A DNA stretch of 64,000 nt from Sphingomonadales bacterium (GTDB lineage Bacteria > Pseudomonadota > Alphaproteobacteria > Sphingomonadales > Sphingomonadaceae), in the NCBI GenBank assembly GCA_016721875.1, contig JADKHG010000003.1, forward strand, positions 124,001 to 188,000, given 5' to 3'. Below, one piece after another: positions 26,046 to 34,038 of the stretch. Position numbers and translations under genes: made by a program. Position 1 is the first letter of the stretch, and each line of letters opens with the position of its first letter. The notes beneath the pieces are model-generated. The model was given only the letters and a program-made list of their open reading frames with translations, did not search any database and had not been told where the DNA came from.

Positions 26046-27013
26046 TCAACGATCACCACCCTTGTACAGCATCGCAACATCGCATCGTTGATAGCGCGCG
26101 CCAAATTGCTCCATGATGCCCTTGTCATGGCTAAATCCCAGTTTCTCATAAAGGTGGATTGCCGCCACGCATTTCTTGCTGGTCAGTAAATAGAGCGGGG
26201 CAGCCCCCATCGCCATGCCACGGTCCAGTGCGGCCTTGAGCAGAAATTCCCCAGCCTTAAGCCCGCGCGCGCTTTCGCGCACGCCCATCTTGGTCAGTTC
26301 AAAGCTGGACGGGCCTGTCTTCTGCAAGGCACAGGTGCCGACCACGCCAAGCCCTGGCGCTTCGACAAACAATATGACGCCGCCCGGATCGATAATAAGG
26401 GTGCGTGGGTTTTCCAGCACATCGCGATCGGTCTTCTCCAGCGTGAACATCGCGGTGATCCACTGGGCGTTGATGTCGTGAAAGTCGGCCGCCAATGCGT
26501 CACTAAACTCAACTATTTTGAGACCAGCTGGCTGTGCCCGCGCGGCCCGCTCTGCAATGGAGGCCTTGTCCAGTTCGCGCTCAATCGCGGCAATCTGCGC
26601 AAGAAATGGACTGGAAAGCCCAGCCAATATTTCTTCGGCGGCCATGCCAATGCGCGGCCAGATATCGGTCGCCACCTGCTCGACGGCTTGGCGACCGCTA
26701 TCAGTGAGTCCGACCAACCGGCTGCGCTTGTCGTCAGCGCGAATGTCTTCAACAATCCCCAGTTCGGCCAGTTGGCCAATGGCACGGGTGACGCCCGGCT
26801 GGCTGATCCCGATCGCGTCTGCCAATTGACCAATCGTCATCGCGCCACCGCGCACGCCGCCAGCACGACCATGTGCGACGCCTGAAACGGCAGCCCGGCA
26901 TTGGCAATGGTCTTCACCGCGCCAGCCTGCATCCGCTCACCCAACCGCTTCAGACGGCTGCCCAGAAACAAGGGACCCATATCGGCAATTACGTCACGCA
27001 TCGCATTTTCCAT
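26046..27013 (-). pseudogene. MarR-GNAT fusion regulator/acetyltransferase, frameshifted
   Basis: The N-terminal MarR part starts at ATG 27013 (MENAMRDVIADMGPLFL ... ASHMVVLAA) and runs into TGA near 26838. The rest of the winged helix (TIGQLADAIGISQPGVTRAI) and a complete C-terminal GNAT domain (LTKMGVRESARGLKAGEFLL, KLGF near the end) continue in another frame to 26046, reachable only via a GTG at 26855. A one-base insertion in the GGCGGCG stretch near 26855-26862 would give one ~322-aa protein. Either sequencing error or a broken gene. Confidence 0.8.
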
Positions 27014-27057
27014 ATCTAGTTATATAACGTGATATGGATATGGGATTAGGGAGTCAA
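27011..27057 (-). promoter_or_regulatory. Promoter and palindromic operator of the MarR-GNAT gene
   Basis: A 26-base near-perfect palindrome (27011-27036) reads CATATC-nn-GTTATATAAC-nn-GATATG and includes the start codon. A minus-strand -35 TTGACT (27057-27052) and a -10-like TATCAC (27034-27029) are 17 bases apart, so the operator covers the -10 and the start of the transcript. Fits autorepression by the MarR-domain protein and a nearly leaderless mRNA (inference). Confidence 0.65.
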
Positions 27058-27321
27058 GGATCTGTTTGCGACAAGATTGCTGCCCTTCGACACTAGCGAC
27101 GCATGCGTTGATGGTTGCGATCCATTCAGGTCAAGTACCAACGGCAGGTTTGCTGGGGTTTCCATATCTGGAAGAGGCTGGGCCGACCGATCTCCAAAGT
27201 TCAAGCGAGACTGCTTTTGCTAGGAAAGCCAGTATGGGCTGGAAAGTCGCGCAAGCGACCTGACAACCAAATTCCAATTTGCCAGGGTTGTCTTCTTAGA
27301 CACAACGCCCAGATACCACTG

Positions 27322-28101
27322 ATGATTTCTGCAACGCTTTCCCCGAACCCATCGCATTCGACCGACTCATTCGAGCCGATCGAGCGAGTCGCAAACCGGC
27401 TTGTCGGGGGTGCGTTTTCGCCCCATCGGCATGATACTTACACCGTCGCTTTGACTATAGCTGGGGTACAAGCGTTCAACTATCGCGGGGCGATGCGACA
27501 TTCGCTGCCAGGTCAGGTGCTAATCCTCCATCCCGAAGAAATACACGATGGACATTGCTGCGATGAAGCTGGCTTCAGTTATCGGGCGGCCTATGTTCCG
27601 CCAACGCATGTCCAGACAGTGCTTGGAGGCGCCGAGTTACCGTTTTTCGCCGATGGCGTCTCGACAAATCCCGCTTTGATCGCGGCCGCCTTTAACATAA
27701 TCATCGACTGCGAGGGCGTCGAGGATCCCGGAGCTTATGAAGACGCGCTCTACGATCTGGCGCAAGCCATGAACAATGCGTCTGGAAGGGCGACAACTGT
27801 AAGGACAGCTAACCGAACAGCCGTGATGCGCGCGCGCGAATTCCTCGAAACCGCCGTCGTTTCCGGTGCGCGACTGGAGCAGCTTGAGCAAGTGACTGGC
27901 TGTGACCGTTGGCAGCTTTCGCGTGATTTCCGGGCGTTGCTTGGCACCAGCCCCTATCGCTATCTGCAGCACAGAAGGGTCGATCTTGCCAAGCGTCTGT
28001 TGCGTGAAGACGCGAAGCTGGCTGAAGCAGTCCATGGCGCTGGCTTTGCCGATCAGAGCCATTTTGGCCGCACATTCCGCAAGGCAGTTCTCCCGCCATA
28101 G
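27322..28101 (+). CDS. AraC family transcriptional regulator (C-terminus truncated)
   Basis: About 259 aa from the ATG at 27322 (MISATLSPNPSHSTD). N-terminal AraC sensor cupin (HRHDTYTVALTIAGVQAFNYRG ... LILHPEEIHDG) and C-terminal two-HTH domain (LEQLEQVTGCDRWQLSRDFR, LGTSPYRYLQHRRVDLAKRLL, GFADQSHFGRTFRKA). The protein ends VLPP directly after FRKA, lacking the usual SPxxYR end, perhaps by a frameshift at 28085-28101. The 308 bases before it hold the MarR-GNAT promoter and no recognisable gene. Confidence 0.8.
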   Translation: MISATLSPNPSHSTDSFEPIERVANRLVGGAFSPHRHDTYTVALTIAGVQAFNYRGAMRHSLPGQVLILHPEEIHDGHCCDEAGFSYRAAYVPPTHVQTVLGGAELPFFADGVSTNPALIAAAFNIIIDCEGVEDPGAYEDALYDLAQAMNNASGRATTVRTANRTAVMRAREFLETAVVSGARLEQLEQVTGCDRWQLSRDFRALLGTSPYRYLQHRRVDLAKRLLREDAKLAEAVHGAGFADQSHFGRTFRKAVLPP

Positions 28102-28174
28102 CAGTGACTTCATTCGGACTTGTTCCGCACGATCATTCTATAGCATTCTTCGGCGAGCGGTTAGGCCATGAGAC

Positions 28175-29080
28175 ATGACACAAATGATCTTTTCCGACGA
28201 GACGCCGAAGGGCTGGATACCGCCGGGTATCGCCGCCCCCTTCATCTGCATTTTCCTGTTTGCCATCTCCATGACGCCGGGCGATCTCGGGCTCGAACAT
28301 CTCGGCTTGATTGACGCGCAGGGTTCGCCGCTCGGGCCATTGGGCTTTTGCCTCCTTCTGGCTTCGTTCATCTCCGTGGGGCTTGCGGTATTTGGCTGGG
28401 TACGCTGGGTCGAAAAGAGAAGCCTTGCAAGTGTTGGACTTCGCGGAGAACACCGGCTCAAAAAGTTCCTGATCGGACTGGCGGTAGGCATTGCCATGAT
28501 GGGCGCGATCGTGACCTCAATAGCGCTCTCTGGCGGATACCGTGTCGCAGATCTCGCCCCAGCCTTTGCCAGCCCTGCTGCGCTCGGCTGGATCGCCCTG
28601 TTGCTCGCCGGCTTTACCGTGCAAGCGAGCATTGAAGAGTTCGTTTTTCGCGGCTGGTTGTTCTCCACCATCATGCGGCGTTGGAACATAACTGCCGCCT
28701 TCATATTGTCCTCCGCCGCTTTCACATTTCTTCACTTTTCACCCAGAACATCGCTGTTGATGTTGGCCATGACCTTCATCTTCGCGATTTTCGCCTGCGC
28801 ATGGGTGCGTCGTTCGAATTCAATCTGGGGGGTGATGGGCTGGCACACCGGCTGGAACTGGTTTGGCGGCACAGGCTTTGCCGTGCCGATTACGGGTTTG
28901 GATAGTCAATTACCCGCACTGGTGGTGAAATTGGTGCCTCTAGGGCCGGCTTGGCTCAATGGAGCCGGGGAAGGACCGGAGGGGAGTGTTTTTGCGCTTG
29001 CCCTGCTGACCGTGGCCAGCCTGAGCCTAATGTTGCTTGCAAGGTCGCGCGAACGAAACGGAATCGATCCGTCAGCGTAA
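28175..29080 (+). CDS. CPBP family intramembrane metalloprotease
   Basis: 301-aa protein with about eight membrane helices and the three Abi/CPBP motifs: EE-x3-R in IEEFVFRG, F-x3-H in FTFLHFS, and H-x3-N in HTGWNWF. Family members are CAAX-prenyl protease relatives linked to bacteriocin self-immunity and phage abortive infection in some hosts, and unknown roles in most. No bacteriocin gene nearby. Starts 73 bases after the AraC gene. Confidence 0.88.
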   Translation: MTQMIFSDETPKGWIPPGIAAPFICIFLFAISMTPGDLGLEHLGLIDAQGSPLGPLGFCLLLASFISVGLAVFGWVRWVEKRSLASVGLRGEHRLKKFLIGLAVGIAMMGAIVTSIALSGGYRVADLAPAFASPAALGWIALLLAGFTVQASIEEFVFRGWLFSTIMRRWNITAAFILSSAAFTFLHFSPRTSLLMLAMTFIFAIFACAWVRRSNSIWGVMGWHTGWNWFGGTGFAVPITGLDSQLPALVVKLVPLGPAWLNGAGEGPEGSVFALALLTVASLSLMLLARSRERNGIDPSA

Positions 29081-29380
29081 ACCCCTCCGAATCGCACAGA
29101 CAAAAATGGTGACGTGCGCAACCGGCGTTAGTCGCCTTAACCATCCCCCGACGCAGTTCCGCCATGTCAACAGGCTGGCCGGTTTATCCCCACCGAAATT
29201 TTATCGTGGAAAAGAAATTGCAACAATTCACCGCAAAATAGCTTGCGCACGACTCTGTACCTAGAAACTCCGCGCGTCGCTGCGCTGCGGCATTTTTTTG
29301 CTGCGACGAATCGAATCAGACAAGCGACGAACCGAGTCCCTAATTAACCATTTACCCTCTTGCGTCTCAAAATGGTTGAG
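29081..29380. other. Gene-free stretch upstream of nrdA with a DnaA-box-like 9-mer
   Basis: No coding frame is credible in 29081-29380. One feature stands out: TTATCCCCA at 29184-29192, one base from the DnaA box consensus TTATCCACA. A single near-match in AT/GC-mixed DNA can be chance. The stretch leads into the NrdR-like boxes. Confidence 0.35.
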
Positions 29381-29428
29381 GCACTATAGGTAGCGGTTGG
29401 CCAATGGGGGCATAACTACAATTTGTGT
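29381..29428. promoter_or_regulatory. Tandem NrdR-box-like sites of the nrdAB operon
   Basis: Two 16-base sites resemble the NrdR box consensus ACACTATATATAGTGT: GCACTATAGGTAGCGG (29381-29396) and TAACTACAATTTGTGT (29413-29428), 11/16 and 10/16 matches. Their starts are 32 bases apart, three helical turns, the spacing usual for paired NrdR boxes. A -10-like TACAAT (29417-29422) lies inside the second box. Suggests repression of ribonucleotide reductase by NrdR-ATP/dATP. Confidence 0.6.
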
Positions 29429-29432
29429 CTCT

Positions 29433-29468
29433 TCCCGCAGGACGATTTTCTGCGGCGGGGCGGTTTTT
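29433..29468 (+). promoter_or_regulatory. Terminator-like hairpin in the nrdA leader
   Basis: CCGCAG (29435-29440) and CTGCGG (29450-29455) form a stem with a nine-base loop, flanked by CCC and GGGG, then CGGTTTTT. It stands about 175 bases before the nrdA start and 5 bases after the second NrdR-like box. May be an attenuator or a leader-peptide structure; not shown. Confidence 0.45.
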
Positions 29469-29642
29469 GCCGAATCCAAGTCGGTTCAGACCCCAAATTA
29501 ATACACCCATGGGCCGCAAAAATGCTATGAGGGGCGCTTGCGCTCCGAGTCGAACAAGAAGTGAACGAACTTCTTGGTGTAACAGGGATAGCGGTTCTGG
29601 TCAGGGGTGGCCGAAATCGTCCGGATTGGGAGCATAGGTTAA

Positions 29643-31616
29643 ATGGATTTCCGTGACACTGGCGGTGAGGCCGGACTTAACGATAGACCTTTGGGCGATA
29701 TGATGGACGTATTGGAAGCAGATAAGGCGGATATGAAGGCAGCGCTGCAAAAGGATGAAGCGAAGCCCGAAGCGAAAAGCGACAGCAAGGTCACCGACAG
29801 CAAGACGGTGGACGTGCGACGCTTTGACGTGGTGACCGACACCGCGCGCGACGATTTGCTGACCGAGTTCGGCAAGGAAACGCTGCGCGACCGCTATCTG
29901 CTCCCCGGCGAGAATTATCAGGATCTGTTCGCCCGCGTGGCCTCGGCCTATGCCGACGATCAGGAGCATGCCCAGCGACTCTATGATTATATCAGCCGCC
30001 TGTGGTTCATGCCGGCAACGCCTGTGCTGTCGAACGGCGGCACCGGACGCGGCCTGCCCATCTCGTGCTACCTCAACTCGGTGGACGACAGCCTTGAAGG
30101 CATCGTCAACACTTGGAACGAGAATGTCTGGCTCGCCAGCCGTGGTGGCGGCATCGGCACCTATTGGGGCAGCGTGCGCGGCATTGGTGAGCCGGTCGGC
30201 CTTAACGGCAAGACCAGCGGCATCATTCCCTTCGTTCGCGTGATGGATCTGCTGACGCTCGCGATCAGCCAAGGCTCGCTGCGCCGTGGTTCGGCGGCCT
30301 GCTATCTCGATGTCAGCCACCCGGAAATTGAGGAGTTCCTCGAAATCCGCAAACCCTCGGGCGACTTCAACCGCAAGGCGCTCAACCTGCACCACGGCGT
30401 GCTGCTGTCCGACGAATTCATGGAAGCGGTGCGCAATGGCGAGGAGTTCAACCTGCGCTCGCCCAAGGACGGCAGCATCCGCGCCACCGTCGATGCGCGC
30501 AGCCTGTTCCAGAAACTGGTCGAAACCCGGCTGGCGACGGGCGAACCCTATATCATCTTCAGCGACACCGTGAACCGGTCGATGCCCAAGCATCATCAGG
30601 AGCTGGGGCTGAAAGTCTCGACCTCCAACCTGTGCGCCGAAATCACTCTGCCCACCGGTCGCGACCATCTGGGTGGTGATCGCACCGCGGTGTGCTGCCT
30701 GTCGTCGCTCAACCTTGAGACATGGGACGAGTGGAGCACCGACAAGACCTTCATCGAAGATATCATGCGCATGCTCGACAATGTGCTGCAGGATTTCATC
30801 GACCGTGCCCCCGACGAAATGGCGCGCGCCAAATATAGCGCGGCGCGCGAACGCTCGGTCGGGCTGGGTGTAATGGGCTTCCACAGCTTCCTGCAGTCGC
30901 GCAGCCTCGGCTTTGAATCGGCAATGGCCAAGTCGTGGAACATGAAGATCTTCAAGCATATCCGCGCGCAAGCCGATCAGGCGTCGATGGTCCTGGCCAG
31001 CGAACGCGGTGCCTGCCCCGATGCCGAAGAACGCGGCGTCATGGAACGCTTCAGCTGCAAGATGGCAATCGCCCCAACTGCGTCGATCAGCATCATCTGC
31101 GGCGGCACCAGCGCCTGCATCGAGCCGATCCCGGCGAATATCTACACCCACAAGACGCTGTCGGGCAGCTTCATCGTGAAGAACCCCTATCTGGAAAAGC
31201 TGCTGCAGGACAAGGCGAAGGATTCGACCAACATCTGGAACAGCATCCTCGAAAAGAACGGGTCGGTGCAGCATCTCGACTTCCTCAGCCCGGAGGAAAA
31301 GGACACGTTCAAGACCAGCTTCGAGATCGACCAGCGCTGGCTGCTCGAACTCGCCGGCGACCGCGCGCCTTATATCGATCAGGCACAGTCGCTGAACCTG
31401 TTCATTCCGGCTGACGTGGAAAAATGGGACCTGCTCATGCTCCACTTCCGCGCATGGGAACTGGGCATCAAGTCACTGTATTATCTGCGCTCAAAGAGCA
31501 TCCAGCGCGCTGGCTTTGCCGGCGGGGTGGAAGCAGACAACACCGCCGACGCGCCCAAGATCGAACTGATGGCCAGCGAACAAACCGACTATGAGGAATG
31601 CCTTGCTTGCCAGTGA
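29643..31616 (+). CDS. nrdA: Ribonucleoside-diphosphate reductase, class Ia alpha subunit
   Basis: 657-aa catalytic subunit making deoxynucleotides for DNA synthesis. Active-site residues are present: redox Cys142 (LPISCYLN), NLCAE (Asn329, Cys331, Glu333), Cys351/352 (AVCCLSSLNL), the tyrosine pair in SLYYLRS, and the C-terminal swinging CLAC (Cys653/Cys656). The N-terminal ~60 residues are acidic/charged and do not form an ATP-cone, so the usual dATP allosteric activity site appears to be lacking. AGG is four bases before the ATG. Separated from nrdB by a repeat-and-nuclease insertion. Confidence 0.96.
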   Translation: MDFRDTGGEAGLNDRPLGDMMDVLEADKADMKAALQKDEAKPEAKSDSKVTDSKTVDVRRFDVVTDTARDDLLTEFGKETLRDRYLLPGENYQDLFARVASAYADDQEHAQRLYDYISRLWFMPATPVLSNGGTGRGLPISCYLNSVDDSLEGIVNTWNENVWLASRGGGIGTYWGSVRGIGEPVGLNGKTSGIIPFVRVMDLLTLAISQGSLRRGSAACYLDVSHPEIEEFLEIRKPSGDFNRKALNLHHGVLLSDEFMEAVRNGEEFNLRSPKDGSIRATVDARSLFQKLVETRLATGEPYIIFSDTVNRSMPKHHQELGLKVSTSNLCAEITLPTGRDHLGGDRTAVCCLSSLNLETWDEWSTDKTFIEDIMRMLDNVLQDFIDRAPDEMARAKYSAARERSVGLGVMGFHSFLQSRSLGFESAMAKSWNMKIFKHIRAQADQASMVLASERGACPDAEERGVMERFSCKMAIAPTASISIICGGTSACIEPIPANIYTHKTLSGSFIVKNPYLEKLLQDKAKDSTNIWNSILEKNGSVQHLDFLSPEEKDTFKTSFEIDQRWLLELAGDRAPYIDQAQSLNLFIPADVEKWDLLMLHFRAWELGIKSLYYLRSKSIQRAGFAGGVEADNTADAPKIELMASEQTDYEECLACQ

Positions 31617-31623
31617 ACTTCAA

Positions 31624-31774
31624 TCCCCCTCCCCCCTTGTGGGGGAGGTAGGTGGGGGGCCAGCCGCGTCTGCGGCTGAAAAACTTCGCGCTCGCCGCTT
31701 AGCGCTACCGTCAATGATTTATTTTGCCGCAGACGCGGCACGCCCTCGCCCTGCTCTCCCCACAAGGGGGAGGG
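31624..31774. repeat. Large palindromic repeat, copy A
   Basis: About 150-base imperfect hairpin directly after the nrdA stop. Outer arms CCCTCCCCCCTTGTGGGG and the inverse CTCCCCACAAGGGGGAGGG, inner arms CAGCCGCGTCTGCGGCTG and GCCGCAGACGCGGC, with a ~44-base centre. Its end lies seven bases before the DUF559 start codon. Copy B at 32125-32272 has the same layout. Confidence 0.9.
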
Positions 31775-31781
31775 TTGAAAG

Positions 31782-32210
31782 ATGAAACGCCTCGCTCTCC
31801 GCCCGGACGCCATCACCCGCGCACGTCGCTTGCGCCGGGATATGACGCCGCAAGAGCGTAAATTGTGGCAGGCGTTGCGCGAGTGTTTCCCTGACGCACA
31901 TTTTCGCAAACAAGTACCGATGGGACCTTACACTGCTGATTTTGCATGGCATCATGCCAAGCTGATTGTTGAGGTTGATGGCGGCCAACACGGAACAAGC
32001 GCCGGGATGGCTCACGATGCCAACCGTGCGGCGTTTCTGGAAGCGGAAGGATATCGCATCCTTCGTTTCTGGAACAGCGACGTCGACCAGAACATGGAAG
32101 GCGTCCTGACAATCATAGCTGACGCCCTCCCCCTTGTGGGGAGGGATGGGTGGGGGCCAGCCGCGTCTGCGGCTGAAAGACTTGAAGCTCACATCCCAGC
32201 GCAAACGTAG
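31782..32210 (+). CDS. DUF559 domain protein (PD-(D/E)XK nuclease-like)
   Basis: 142-aa protein of the DUF559/Vsr-like family. The first ~114 residues hold the nuclease fold: helix RARRLRRDMTPQERKLWQAL, and catalytic-type residues Asp53 (TADFAWH) and Glu64-x-Asp66 with His70 (VEVDGGQH). The last ~28 residues are encoded by the left arm of the downstream palindrome (PLVGRDGWGPAASAAERLE), so the stop lies inside the repeat. The gene sits exactly between two copies of the palindrome and between nrdA and nrdB, suggesting a mobile cassette. Confidence 0.85.
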   Translation: MKRLALRPDAITRARRLRRDMTPQERKLWQALRECFPDAHFRKQVPMGPYTADFAWHHAKLIVEVDGGQHGTSAGMAHDANRAAFLEAEGYRILRFWNSDVDQNMEGVLTIIADALPLVGRDGWGPAASAAERLEAHIPAQT

Positions 32211-32272
32211 ATGAATTATTGTGCCGCAGACGCGGCACACCCCCACCCTAGCCCTCCCCACAGGGGGGAGGG
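32125..32272. repeat. Large palindromic repeat, copy B
   Basis: Second copy of the hairpin element, with left arm CCCTCCCCCTTGTGGGGAGG, inner CAGCCGCGTCTGCGGCTG and inverse GCCGCAGACGCGGC, ending GGGGGGAGGG. It includes the DUF559 stop and ends 17 bases before nrdB, so it may influence nrdB translation or mRNA stability. Confidence 0.9.
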
Positions 32273-32289
32273 ATGAACGGAGCAAGACG

Positions 32290-33345
32290 ATGTCCCTTCT
32301 AGAAGCCCGCAAATCCTATAAGCCCTTTGAATATCCCTGGGCCTATGATTTCTGGAAACGGCAGCAGCAGATTCACTGGCTGCCCGAGGAGGTTCCCTTG
32401 GGGGAGGATTGCCGCGACTGGGCGCAGAAGATCAGCGAGCATGAGCGCAACCTGCTGACGCAAATTTTCCGTTTCTTCACCCAGGCCGATGTCGAGGTAC
32501 AGGATTGCTATCACGACAAATATGGCCGCGTGTTCAAGCCGACCGAAGTCAAGATGATGCTGACCGCTTTCAGCAACATGGAAACCGTGCACATCGCCGC
32601 GTACAGCCATTTGCTCGACACCATCGGCATCCCCGAAACCGAATATTCGGCCTTCCTCGATTATCAGGAAATGGCCGACAAGTGCAATTATATGCACCAG
32701 TTCGGGGTGGACAATGACGAGGATATCGCCCGCACCCTCGCCATGTTCGGCGGCTTTACCGAAGGGGTGCAGCTGTTCGCGTCGTTCGCGATGCTGATGA
32801 ACTTCCCGCGCTTTAACAAGATGAAGGGCATGGGGCAAATCGTCACCTGGTCGATCCGCGATGAAAGCCTGCACTGCGAAGGCATTACCAAGCTGTTCCA
32901 TGCCTTTGTCAAGGAACGCGACTGCCTGACCAAAGCAGTGAAGGAAGACATTATCGACTGCTGCCAAAAGGTTGTGCGGCTGGAGGATAATTTCATCGAC
33001 CTCGCCTTTGAAATGGGGCCGGTGCCGGGGATGACCGCGAAGGAAATCAAACGCTATATCCGCTACATCGCCGACTGGCGGCTGGGCCAGCTGGGCTTCA
33101 ACCCCATCTATATGGTCGAAGACCACCCGCTGCCATGGCTCGCGCCGTTGCTGAACGGAGTGGAGCACGCCAACTTCTTCGAAACCCGCGCCACCGAATA
33201 TGCCAAGGCAGCGACGCGCGGCACATGGAACGAAGTGTGGGACAGCTTTGACCGCAAGAAGAAAAAGATCATCGGCATAGAACCCGCCGCCGCCGAAAAT
33301 GACGGCGTGGATATGTTCGAACAGGCAGGGGTTGCGGCGGAGTAG
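32290..33345 (+). CDS. nrdB: Ribonucleoside-diphosphate reductase, class Ia beta subunit
   Basis: 351-aa radical-generating subunit. Di-iron and radical residues are conserved: Glu98, His101 and Tyr105 in METVHIAAYSHL match the E-x2-H-x3-Y radical block; later Glu/His ligands sit in SIRDESLHCEG. Start at 32290 has GGAG about nine bases upstream; an earlier frame start would be inside the palindrome. Downstream, 12 bases on, begins the DUF5343-HEPN module, so readthrough from the nrd promoter into it is likely. Confidence 0.96.
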   Translation: MSLLEARKSYKPFEYPWAYDFWKRQQQIHWLPEEVPLGEDCRDWAQKISEHERNLLTQIFRFFTQADVEVQDCYHDKYGRVFKPTEVKMMLTAFSNMETVHIAAYSHLLDTIGIPETEYSAFLDYQEMADKCNYMHQFGVDNDEDIARTLAMFGGFTEGVQLFASFAMLMNFPRFNKMKGMGQIVTWSIRDESLHCEGITKLFHAFVKERDCLTKAVKEDIIDCCQKVVRLEDNFIDLAFEMGPVPGMTAKEIKRYIRYIADWRLGQLGFNPIYMVEDHPLPWLAPLLNGVEHANFFETRATEYAKAATRGTWNEVWDSFDRKKKKIIGIEPAAAENDGVDMFEQAGVAAE

Positions 33346-33357
33346 GGGAGAAGTCAT

Positions 33358-34038
33358 TTGGCCGAAGTTGAAAGCAAAAATCCGAGTGATAAAAAGGTAG
33401 AGGCCGCCGACAAAAAGCGCCGAACTATACCCGGCAACTTCACTTACACGACCACGCCTGGAAAACTCAAAACCGCGCTGCAAGCCCTAATAAATGCCGA
33501 GCGTCCCGACGTCTTCAACAAGTCGTATATTGAAACATATTTATCCGTCTCGGGCGGATCTGCGGCGCCAATTCCGAACATCATGAAGCGCGTCGATTTC
33601 ATAAGCAGCGATGGAAAGCCGACCGAATGGTATGCCAAATTTCAAACTGATGGCGGCAGGCCAGAAGCTGCGCTCCACGGCGTGAAAAAAGCTTTCAGTG
33701 AGATATTTAAGAAGAATACTTTTGCGCACTCACTCCCCGAAGATAAGGTTAAAGAGATAATCGTGGAGATAACGGGGCTTATCAAATCAGACACAATAGT
33801 TCATCAAATTTATGGAACTTTTGATGCGTTTCGCGCTTTCATTCCAGCCAATTACGTTTCCGGTAAGTCAGAAACGCCAGTGCAAGAGCAGGAAAAAATC
33901 AACGAGCCGGAGGGCAATTCCCACAAGGTTAACGGCGGGCTTGGTCTATCATATCACATAAACATCGTACTTCCGGAAACCAAAGATATTTCAGTATTTA
34001 ATGCGATATTTCAGAGCTTGAAGAACAATCTTTTATGA
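33358..34038 (+). CDS. DUF5343 domain protein, first gene of a HEPN module
   Basis: 226-aa protein starting TTG at 33358 with GGGAG seven bases upstream, 12 bases after nrdB. It matches the DUF5343 pattern: an N-terminal helical part with PGKLKTALQALINAERPDVF, SVSGGSAAPIPNIMKRVDF, then ISSDGKPTEWYAKFQ and a helical region AALHGVKKAFSEIFKKN. C-terminal ~60 residues are low-complexity and then beta (YHINIVLPETKD). GC is visibly lower than in nrdB, and rare-codon-like AT use begins here. Overlaps the HEPN gene by four bases (ATGA), so it is coupled to it. Function not established. Confidence 0.82.
   Translation: MAEVESKNPSDKKVEAADKKRRTIPGNFTYTTTPGKLKTALQALINAERPDVFNKSYIETYLSVSGGSAAPIPNIMKRVDFISSDGKPTEWYAKFQTDGGRPEAALHGVKKAFSEIFKKNTFAHSLPEDKVKEIIVEITGLIKSDTIVHQIYGTFDAFRAFIPANYVSGKSETPVQEQEKINEPEGNSHKVNGGLGLSYHINIVLPETKDISVFNAIFQSLKNNLL

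Noticed and set aside
28175..29080. CPBP protease as part of a bacteriocin immunity locus
   Set aside because: No bacteriocin-like or export gene is adjacent; family membership alone is not enough.
29184..29192. DnaA box upstream of nrdA as an origin or DnaA control site
   Set aside because: One near-match is expected by chance; no cluster is present.
31719..32312. Frame on the minus strand across DUF559 and both repeats
   Set aside because: Covers palindromes and has no domain or start signal; it reflects the repeat composition.
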